A stretch of 64,000 nt of DNA from Xiphias gladius (Eukaryota > Chordata > Actinopteri > Istiophoriformes > Xiphiidae), in assembly GCF_016859285.1 (NCBI RefSeq), contig NC_053403.1:3726948-3790947 (forward strand). Direction: 5' to 3'. Shown piece after piece: positions 1 through 11,600 of this stretch. The number at the start of each line of letters is the position of its first letter. Within the stretch, counting starts at the first letter, position 1. A program made the position numbers and the translations under genes. Below the pieces are notes generated by a model, which saw only the letters and a list, made by a program, of their open reading frames with translations, searched no databases and had not been told where the DNA came from.

Positions 1-34
1 TGCCATCGGCGACGACGTGGGAGGCCAGGTCGTC

Positions 35-410
35 CTATTGCTCCGACTCCCTGGCCGCTCTCTGCTGCTCCAACATCGACCGGATTGCAGGGGACATCAC
101 GGTGGGGGACACGGCTGGGGTGAAAGGTCGCAAGGGGTACTGGGCATTTTTACCAGGGACATAAATGCACTGGAAGTATCTCTGGCCTGTGAAGAGAGCA
201 AGCAGATAGATGATTGATAATGGGATGGTTTAAAATAAAAGTAATCAGGGGATAACGGTTGATTATAGTGATGGAGAAGAAAGTCATTAGGGCCTATTTA
301 ATTGCTTATTTTCCCCTCAGTAACTACCCATCACTTACAATGAGAACGGTTTCAGTAACCCTTACCTGGTTTCTTCTTCTCTGTAGTATTGTCCTCCGCT
401 TGGGGCTCTT
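35..410 (-). CDS. trdn: trdn exons 29 and 30: C-terminus and stop
   Basis: Exon 29 (410-366) codes KEEPQAEDNTTEKKKPG between TCTCTTGCAG and GTAAGG. Exon 30 (186-35) follows CTCTCTTCACAG and reads GQRYFQCIYVPGKNAQYPLR, then PFTPAVSPTVMSP, ending RAARESEQ and a TAG stop at 37-35. CIYVPGKNAQYPLRPFTP matches the human tail CVYLDGYNGYGFQFPFTP residue for residue in length, including the conserved Cys that forms inter-chain disulfides in mammals. The fish tail is about 20 residues longer. The 3' untranslated region continues off the left edge. Confidence 0.92.
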
Positions 411-3400
411 CTGCAAGAGATAGGAATAAATCAAATCGAGATTTTGGCATCATGTGCGACTGTGCGTGGGGCAGAAAGAAAGAGGAGACACGCATGCCAG
501 GAGGGAAAGGAAGAAGGACAGCCTGGAAAGAGGAAGAGAGGGAAAAAGGTTTTCATTCAACAAACACGCTGTGATGTTCTTCTGAATGATTTCTCTCTTT
601 ATATTTCCTACTGAAATGAAAACCCATTTTTGCTTTAGTTACCTCCCTGACATTTGTTTTGATTTGTGTACTTGTCATTGTCATTAACAGAAATATGGCA
701 CATAAATGTAATTTCTTTTTCCTGCGACGGTTGTGCCTCCTTTATTGTATATTGGTGTTCTCCGGTGGACGGACATTTTTGACTGTAATGAGGGACAAAC
801 ACAACACTGAGTGCGGGGAGCTTGCCAATGACTCGGCACAAGTTGGAATAGCATGCACAAAGAATAGCAACTGTTAGGATTCTCAGTTGTCGGTAAACTG
901 ATGCCATAGAAACACCCACGATGCTTAGACACTGTTTCCTCAGACATGTCCAAAACGGTTTTATCCTCTTTTGAAAGATACATAAAGATGTGCAATATCT
1001 GTATCAATACGGTTTATATTTCCTTACAAAAAAAGGAAGGAGAATTCAAATTTCATTTTTGTTTTTAACTACGATTTATAGAGGGTATGTTGTTATTTCA
1101 ATCAATCTGCAATGGGACCTTTTGTCATTAAAACTGTTCAAGGTCAGTTTCTCTCAAAAATGTAGCTGTTGTCCTTCAACAGAACTGTTGAGAATTGCTT
1201 TGTGGACAAAGGAGATCGTTTTGAATCTTGGTTGGTGTCGTCCATGAAGTAGTGAAATCTCAAAAAATAACATCTTGACAGACACATGGACGTCCGTTTT
1301 CCCCTGCTTTCCCAGTTTAAGCATCTGAAAACAACCCGAGTCCAAAATAATGCAGCAAACTCAACCTATGAATTTCAGCGTGGGTCAGAGAAGTCAAACA
1401 ATTTTTTGATTGCACTCCAGTAGACAGGAGCCACTGTGTGCGGCGTTGATAACAGAAAAGTGCAGCGTCACTCAGGGCAGTGGGGGAGTGTTGATACTCC
1501 ACTGGATGACTCAATAAGAACAGAGCCCTAATACCCCAATTTAATGGGTTTTGGTTCATGGATTTAATCAATCCGGCTAAGTATTATTATTGCTATATCC
1601 ATCACAGGCCATAATCTCTTCCATAACTCAAGGCAGTTCAAAAGAAGGAGTCTCGTCTAAATCAGCTCATCTCATTAAATTCTAATCTCTTATGTTCCTA
1701 ATCTCATTAGGAGCGGACGTCTCTTCATATTGAGTTAACCAGTGGAAAGACGGTGAAAATTAACTGAATACCTCAGGCCTTACGGGAAGCCGTCTTTGCA
1801 TTCTCTATGAACAACAAGCATATGGTATAAAGCGTTACTGTCAAGAAGTACAACAGTTAATGGCATCACTGTGTTTCTGTGTCGTTTCAGTCATCAGGTG
1901 ACAGAATATCCAGAAGTACCAAGTTGGATTCATTTAGGCTTGAACATGTTTCTCCATTCATCCAAGAGGCTTTATCAGTTTGTTCAAGTGGTGGGAATTT
2001 AAGCTTCAGGGCATTTTAGATGTTAAATGTTTGTTCAATTCAATTCACACTTGTGTCACACGATAACGTTGTCATAAACTCTTCTGTGCACCCAAAATAG
2101 TCCGACCCGAACCGGAGGTCTGTGGTGTGCAGCCCCATGCAACACATTTCTTTAGGGGAAATGTAATACTGATCGAGTTATGTTCCTTTTCAACATATCA
2201 GCGAAACATTCTGCAGAATCTTCACTGTCAATCTGTTATTCCAACAATATTTGTTGTGCCAGATTAAGCATGATGGAGGTGCTTACTGTCTGCTTACTTG
2301 TTTAAAGTTAGGGAAAGACTGTGGCTTGGTAGGGGTTAGGGTTGAGTACTAGAGTCTGAAGGTCGATCGGACACTAAGATACTGCTCAGATGTTTATTTC
2401 ATAGCTCTGGAAAGTTATCACATCAAGAACTATTTTATCTTTCATTGCAAGGATCACAAGCTAAACAGTAGAAATCCCCAAGTACCTTTTTGCCGAGTCG
2501 TAAGACCTTCAAAAAAGACCCTTCCTGCATTAAAACTAAACCATAGCAGTATGCATCTTATTATTGGTAAATAGTTGCTAATTAGTGGAATTCATAAGAG
2601 AGAGGGTTGAGCAGAGACACCAGAAACAGAAGCAGAGCGGAGAATGCTGAATCTGGGTCCTAGCTTTACGACGTATCCCCTGTTTCTGGAGGGATGAGGC
2701 CTGGAGCGCATTGCTACGCTGAGAGATTTGAGGCTTCACTAACTAACATATCTACAAACAGCATGCCTTCATTACGGTTTTTACTCCCTGAAAGGAGAGA
2801 ACAAAGTTCTCTATGTCAAACCTAAGCAACAATAAAAGACGCCCGAGACACCACATATGTAGCACATGCGGTGCCTGACACCCTTTAACACGCGGTTTGA
2901 CACCAATTCACGCTTGAATCACGCAGCTCCGATGACTCCGACATTAACAGCTCACTCGACCTTAACAACCCACAGGCGACATGATCGACCCAAAGAGGTT
3001 TTCAAGCCTGAAATGTTTTTCCAGTAGAACTAACAGAGTCTCTTGGATGAAGAGTACTCCTGGAAAAACAACACCGTCCACATTTGAGTTCACAGAAGCG
3101 TTCATCATTATTATGGTGGCCTGATATGAATGGCACTGGACATGGACTGGACTGTAAATAGCTTTCACGCTCTCACTTACTAGCTTGTGGTGGTTGTTTT
3201 TCTTTATCTAAAATTTGAGAGGGGGGAAAAAGGAGAGAATTTGATGACTGTCAGATGTACACAGCACACATTATTCACTTTCTAATTGTAAATCCATACC
3301 TTGAGCCTTTTCAGCCTTTTCTGCTTTGCCTGTAACAGAAAAGACAGCCCTATTACAGCGTGCCAAATAACTCTCCATAATTGTGGTGTACATTTAATAT

Positions 3401-5569
3401 TCCTACGATATTTTTCCCCTCCCGGTGTAATACAGCTTGACACGTCCCTAATTAGAACTTTATGATGCATAAAACAGCCCATTTAATCACATAATCTGCG
3501 ACTGTGTTTCCAAGAGGTGTGATCTGTCCCGAAAGATGTCAGTAGAAACTTAACATTTTCTCTGTAGCTAAAGAATGCCTCGTCAAACTTCTGTCACATA
3601 CTGTCCAGGTCTTGACATGACCAGGAAATAGATACTAATGTCTTGAGGTAGAGCTCGCGAGAAACAGAATCAGTGCAATCAAACATTTGTTCATGACCAT
3701 CTTGTAAAATTTGGAAACCACTCATTGCATTTTTTTTCGTTCATTTCAAAACAAGTAGCATTATGCTGCCTTCAAATCTGCCTCATGGGGTTGTATTCTC
3801 ACTGTGGGAACTTCCCGACTTTGCGGTTCAACTACTGGAACGTGACCGTAAAAAGTTGTTCCATATACTACAAGTGCTGCTGGAGGTTTGACCAGGTGAG
3901 TTATTCTAGCTACATTTTTCAAATTTTGTGGGCTTTGAGAATTAAAAAAAAAAAGACATTTTGGAAACTACCCTCAGTTGCCGTCTTGGAAGAATTAGAT
4001 GAGAAGATCGGTACCACTCCCGGGCCTGTCCGGTAGACATGAGGCCAGCTTAGCATAAAGAGTAGGAATATTTGTTGGCAGGGAGCGGCACCTGCCTGAA
4101 ATCTCCGCAGGTTTCCTGGCAAGCTCCCGGTGTCAAGCAAGACAAAACAGCACAGCACAGAACCGCCTTTAACACCACAACTTCTTACTCACTTAGACCT
4201 ACGCTAAGCTAACCTTCACCTGGTCGAGCTCTACTTCTAGCAGACAGACGCGAGAGCATCTTCAATCTTCTCATCTAACTATCGACGAGAAAATGAATAA
4301 AGCTCTCCTCCAAATGTCGAACTATTGCTGTATAAAGGTCAGTGTACAGTCTGCCACAGCTCCTGAGCTTTGGGAAAAGGTATCCTCCGAAAATGAGGTT
4401 GTGAATTCCACATCGGAGCGTCATTCAAGTGGACTCTCATGAACACAAGACCCCACTTGAAGGCACCGTTATCTACAGGATATGGATTCAATATGATGTG
4501 TGTAGTGTACAAACGAAGAAATACAAGCACACATACATATATTAAAATGAACACTTACTTTTCTTCTCTGTCACTAATTCTGATCTTGTCTTGGCTGACG
4601 ATAAAAAGACATAAAAATTAAGAGGTGCAAGTTTCGGTACAAGAGCCCCGCTCTGCTCCGCAGAGAAATCCCAAAAGCTCAAGGTAGATAGTTCAACAGG
4701 CTGATGAGTCACCTGGTTCAGACGAAGATCTGGCAGGTTTCTCCTCCTTGGCCTGAGAGGTAACATTGGCCCTTTTGACAGCTTCTGGTCTCGTTCTCAG
4801 TCTGATCGGCTGTGGACGCGGTTCTGGATCTGGATCTGTTTAAGACACGTTAACACCTAGATTTAAATTATATCACAAGTTAATGTTTAGCATCTGCATA
4901 AACTGAAAAGATAAGGCAAGTGAAAATTTGCGCCGTATTGGTTGATCAAAATCTTAAATCAAGTACAGCCAGAGTTTTACCTTTCTTGGCTGTGGATGCC
5001 TTGGCCTTGCTCTTGACAGGTGATGCTTCTGAGAGGAGCAAAATAATTAGTTTCCAGTCATCTCTCACATCACTGATATGAAGGATGACTGACTTTCTGC
5101 AAATTAATGAACATCAGCGTGTGTAGTTACCTGTCTTTTCAGAGGCTGGTTTCCTCTTCTGTCGTTCGGCTGCAGGCTCTAACATAATGAGGAAAGATCT
5201 GTGATTAGTGGCCTGAATAATTTGTTTTCTTAGTAAAATATTAGCTGTTCCTTCACATTAAAGAGGGAGGCTCCCTGCATTAGGTTTCATATTTTTCTAT
5301 AAACACCGGTGGCTTAATGATGTTTACCTGTCTTAGCAGCCGCAGCAGTTTTGGTTTTCTCTTTTACAGCTGGCTCTGTAAAAACAAAATATTTTAGCCA
5401 AATTAAATATATGAAAGAGCTTAATCCAGCTTGTTTTTTTTCGTAATGTATACATTTCATATTCTACCAAAATGATCATCACCTTTCTTAGTTACTGTAG
5501 GACTTTTGGTTTTCTCTTCTTTTGCAACTGGCTCTGTCACAACAAATACAATGAGTATATTCTAAGTTT

Positions 5570-5600
<31 letters not shown>

Positions 5601-8600
5601 TATACACATATATATACATGTATATATACATCAAGATACATGGATCCATTGTTAATAAGGTATTTACCTTTCTTTGCAGTGGCTGCTTTGGTTTTGTCTT
5701 TTGAAACAGCAGCATCTAGAGTTAGCAAACGTGTTGAATTATGTTATTCATATCTTACTCAAGTGTATAAATCTGTCTGAATACTTACAGCCAAGCAACG
5801 CTCAAATTGCTATCTGTATCATTCATAACAACATGGAAATATACAGCAGTGAAAACACCCTATTATCCGGCTGTAAACATAAATTACCTTTCTTTGTTTT
5901 CGCTTTGGCTGCTGCTGCTGCCTCTGAGGGGATAATTGGAGTGAAATGGCCATGCAGAGTTAATTTTCCGTAATGAATGCATTCATACAGCACACTGTGT
6001 CATTGTACATCACTGTTAGGTGCTGCAGCTGTAGTTTGTTACAGGGAATATTCCAGTTAGCTGACAATATTAAGCATTTAGTGGATCTGGGGAAATCATA
6101 CAGTTCAATTTTCTTCTTAGCAGCTGGAAAATTGTATTTTTCACTGCAGTAATTAAGAGAAAAATCATTATGTATTTGAGTTTAAATTAATAAATCACTT
6201 GTACCTTTCTTGGTGGAGATAGCCTTCACTTTGTCCTCAACAGTCACTGGTTCTTTAATGAAAAGAGTTTTGATAAAAAATTTTTTTAGTTAAATCTTTC
6301 TTCAAAAGCAAACATTTAACTCTTAATCATTCATTCATATTCGGAGGCTAAGATAAGTGTTTATATTGTAAATGAAAAAGTTTCCCCACATTTAAGAGAA
6401 ATTATAAAGATAAGATAAACTTCCAAACTCTTCCTCACCCTGGACAAGAGCTGCAGCTGGCTGAGCCTCAGCAGCTGGAGTCTGGACCTCAGCCTGAACA
6501 GGAGCCTCTTGTTCTGGGGCTTCTGGCTGCACAGGCCGGAGTGGTACAACTGGTTGAGCTGGTTCTGGTTGAGGCTGCATCACTGGCTGCAGTGGCGGTT
6601 GATTTGCCTGATATTGTGCATAGAGCGGCTGCATCGGTGGAAGCGGTTGTTGTTGATAGAGAGGCTGCATGGGTGGAGGCGGCTGTTGTTGATAGAGAGG
6701 CTGCATCTGTGGAGGCGGCTGTTGTTGATAGAGAGGCTGCATCGGTGGAGCACCTGGATGGACGGTCAGAACAGGAGCAGACGGAGCTAAAAAACAAATC
6801 CAAATTATATGTTTTTATCTTCCGGCAGAGGAGACAAGAAAACTGGGGAAATATATGATCACATTGGTCGGAAATCATATCACAGGAATAGTCTGATACT
6901 GATGTTATATCACCTATCACTGCTACGACAACGGTGTTGATACCTGACATGGTCGGAGGAGGGTACGGGTTGTCTGTGACGATGTGATGAACTGGAACAC
7001 AAAGAGTTAATCTGACATTTTAACAGGTTAACATTTGGAGGTACATAGAGGAGATCGGCATGTTTGCAGCAGGCCGTCAGAGTCGTCCAATCAGATATTT
7101 ATTTCCCCTGCGTTATAAATTCCCCGAGTGTTTCCAAATTCTTTGTCACTTACTGTACCAGCCAGGCGGGGACGGGCAATAGACTGGTGCCGGTCTGCAT
7201 GGGCCAACTGAAACAGATGGAAGAAAATATATGTTGGTTGTTTGTATCATCTGAAACCACAGTTTGGTTTTCTGTAATAAAGTGATCATACAGTCCCTCA
7301 AATTGACTACATGACAACAGATATATACTAATAATAATATAATATAGTATATTTACATTTTAATTTTGATGTTTTTAGATCATAATGAAAATAATAGGGA
7401 TACCTTCTTGTCCAGATTCTGGGACCTCTTCTTGTTTTTTGGTCACTGTCTCTGTCAATATAAATGGTCAGATGTAAAAACAAGTCAGCCTCACGACGTC
7501 CATATCTGTGGATATATCTATACACCATCTACCAAGTCTACTTTTGCTGTCTCCTGTCACAGAATGAGCGTAAATACGACTTGAATCCATCACCTGTTTT
7601 GAGGGTCTTGGTCTTCTCCTCTCGCTTGGCTTTTTGTTGTAAATTCAAAAGAGAAAACATCCCGTTAATTAAAACTGTAACAAAATCGTGACAGAAATAG
7701 TGAAAAAGCTTAGTTAGAAAGGTGCACTGTATATGAGAAAGTCTGAGTACCTCTAAGAAGAGCAGGGATTCTCCTGATCCTCCTGATTTTCGGCTCTAGT
7801 TCTGCAATTCTGGGAAGAGCTGGATACAGCACATGCACATAATTTCACTCCTTACTCCACAATAAGAACAATAAGAAGTATTAATACATACATTTAGTGT
7901 TGTCAAGACAAAGGTGGTATACAGATGGTATTGTGCAGTGTTCAGTGTTACCTTTCCCTTTTGGCTTTTCGTCCGTCCTCACAGCTTCATGGTCTAAAAA
8001 TAGAAATTGAACTGGAAGTCCTGCCGGTTCGCGGTTTTTATGCCTCCGCGGACCAGTCAAGCAGACCAGCCAAGTGACAGTTTACATCCATGTTTGTCCA
8101 GACACATATAATATTGTAGGTAGTGAAGCCGTTGAAGGAATTTAACAAAAGGTACTAAGTGTATTTTTTTCATAATTAGCAAATGAGTTCTTGAGTTATG
8201 GCCAAAAACATGTTTTGGGAGTTCACAATGAACATGACCTTTGACCTCTGACCATCAAAATCTACTCGGTTCTTCATTGTGTTAACAAGTCAAAGGAACT
8301 ATACCTCGCTACGCTTCACGCTGCTTCAATGAAGTTATCACTAGTTGTACATTAACAAGTTTCATCATTTTAGATGGTTAGCGACTTTCCTGCCCTGAAT
8401 TCTGCCTCTACAGTAGCATTTACTCCCGATCCTGCCTCCAGCCTGCTCCATCAACGAGTATTTAGTTTTAGCTTAGAGGCGTGGGCTGCTCAAAAACTAC
8501 AATGTCAACTTCATTATCATACATTAACTTTAATTTTCATTTGGACTCGAAGAATGTGTTTTTTACGAGAAGTTTTGGAATCCCTTCAGTCAAAACCTGA

Positions 8601-11600
8601 AATCTTTACCATTACCTTTTTTCCTTCTCAGAGCAGCAACCCTCCTGAGAACATCTGAAAACACAAACATGAGATCACAGACTCGAAGGTACAGACGGGA
8701 CACTGGGCTCATCACAGTGATCTACATCTGCCACCGCTCCACACGGAGTAGGATACAAACCTGCATTTATCATATCAACCCGAAAATTATATTCTAACAC
8801 CACTAGCAGGTAAGAAAGATCATTTTAGTGCAATAACTCAAAGACAAAATCTTTCGTCTACAGTTTCCGCTACTGAAATGAATCTTTATGCAACAGGTGC
8901 GAAACTATCAAAACCTTTTCATGTGAAACCAATAAATTAACACACCGTTCGTGGCCAGAGCTGTTTCTTCTAATTTGATCTTGAGACCAATATCACATTG
9001 TGCTATTAGTCTCATAATGAAATGTGATTATACTCGCCTTTCCTAACCAAACTTTAAAGCTATCTGTGATGAATATATTGGTGTTTTCTATAAATAAATT
9101 GTTGAAACATACTCAATTAATTCCAGGGCAGGAAAAAAAACTGTTTTCCTGCAATAAATTAACTTAGTAAGTAGGTGTAGTGACCTAAATTGTTCTTTGT
9201 GATGCATATTACTGTCTATATTATATATGAAGTTTTTTTTGGTGCTGTTTGGGTTATTTAAAAAAAATACCTGATTTTACCTGTCTCTGCTCTTTTGTGA
9301 AAATTTGATTTTGTTATTAGTGGCAATCTGGGGAAACAACAAATGGGTCTCCATCTGCAAATCATACTGGTCTACACTCCAGGTACCTAGATAGTAAACA
9401 ATACCTAACACCCTTTAACATAAAAATAAAGTAACCAGTGTAAGTAAACGTATTCAAATTAAGATGAGATATATCCAACATTATAGAGTCTCACAAACCT
9501 TTTTTCTCTGCGATCTTGATGACAGACTCTTTGGTTTTAGCAGAGTGCATACAGGGACACACTGAAATGAAAAAGCAGACAGTTAAAGTTACACCGAATC
9601 TTAACGGGATAAAATAGTTGTAATTGTCCTCAGTCCTGACCTGTGGGTTCGGTCTTCGCCGCTTCCTCCTCAGGTTCAGGCAAAGGCTTAATCACATCCA
9701 CCGTCGCCTTCTCCTCACCGTCGTCCTCATCGTACTCCTCTTTTTTGTCTTCTGGTTCATCCACAGATTTCTGTGCTGCAGGCAACGGCTCTTCATCCTC
9801 TCCCTCATCTTCCTCCTCAGGAGCAGCAGGCTGACTGGTAACTGAGGGTGAAAGCAGCAAGTGGCTCCAACGTGGATTTGTACTCATTACAAAGGATGGC
9901 TGATCACACTCACTGTGGCAAGAAAAATAGCTATGGACCAGTTTTCCTACTAAACCTGGGATAGGAAAGATACTAAAGGGATAGTTCTAAGTTTTAGGTC
10001 TTTATTTTGTTCCCATTACTCAGGCGGAACAAATGTGGGTTTCATGTTTCATAAAGTCCGTCAGTCTTTTCCTTCAGGCTCAGCTAATGCAGGACAAATC
10101 TAAAATCTGTCAAAGGCAAAAAGAAAAAAGTACACTACTGTACAATTCAGCTAAAACATGACTCCACGGAAATCTATCAACAAATGTGTCATCTGACCTG
10201 TTGAAGGTCTTTGTGATTAGAAAAACTTAAATAATAAATTTGGTGCTTTAAATCAATTTACATGAATGATATATGTACAGTAGAGGGGAAATAACGACAG
10301 TTAAATTATGTTGGCTTGGATGAACCATTCAGTGCATTGATTTGAATGTTTACCTTATTTTATCTTCAAATTTAATTTGATATTGAAGCTAAATTTTTTG
10401 TCCTATACTATAAGGCGCATCGGTTTCTGGATGGCGGGCTACAGCTGTGGTATGACGTGAGATATGACTGTGGAAAGGAAACCTCAGGACACATGAGATT
10501 TCATTTGCTACATAAGTTATGCGTAAATTATAGCGATAGACTTGAGAACTTCTGAATTATTATACAGGATAAAACATGGTTTAATGCACGACAATACATA
10601 AAACTGACAGTACCATACATGAATAGTCCTCTCGAAATACTAAATATCAGATGTATGTACTTTATTTCAGCTACAGTGATGGCACTGCCTATAAATGTTC
10701 ACTAAAGCTTTTCGAAAAAGTATAAAACCCTATTTATAGGGGAGGGAGTTTAATGATGTGTCTGCATGAGTTCTAATTAGCTCGTGTTGCTTAACAGTCT
10801 GTAAAACCCAGAAGCCATGATGGATGTGATACTCGCCAGTTTCTTCTGTTTCTGCCTCCTCAGTCTCATCTTCGTCACCAGCCCGACTGATCTCCTCCTC
10901 TCCCTCACCGTCGTCTGCCTCAGTCTTTACTGCCTCCTCCTGGGCAGTGAACGCTGCTGCAGCGGTGCCTTCAAATACACAGTATAGTATAAATACCAGG
11001 GTTCTCTGCGAAGGTTCACCAGGCCAGATTTAGGATGTTTGAAGGCTCTTTTTTAAGACCACATAGAATAAAACTTAAGGATATAAGTGAAAACCAGCGG
11101 GGATCCTTTAACTCTTGATATTATCTTTATTCATCACAATTTGAATGGACACCTGCCAGGCAGTCAGAAAGTAGTAAAACTGTAACATAAATCAAAATGA
11201 AAGTAATCAATGATGCTGGACTATACCTGCGAGCAAGACGTCATCAACATCATCATCATCGTCCTGATCTTCTCCATCCTCACTAGCTAAGGACTCTGAT
11301 GTGATTATATCTTTAAGTTCATCTTCATCTTCTCCACTGTCAGAAAATGTTTCTTTGTCTTCTTGATCAAAGATGAACTCATACGAGCTGGTATCAATGT
11401 CTTCATCATCTTTGTACTTATCGTCATCGTCACCATCAGTTGTGTCATAGGAGATATCGTCACTGAAGATACTCTCTCCATTGGATTCTTCATCTGTTTT
11501 AAGAGCAATGTCGTCATCATCATCACCTAAGATTCCACTGTCTGTACTCTCAAAGGGAGGGACGACAAAATCCTCCTCCTCCTCCTCTTTATCATCATCA

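Noticed and set aside
6509..6858. Plus-strand frames with repeated IERLH or DREAA units
   Set aside because: Antisense shadows of the MQPLY repeat in triadin exon 17.
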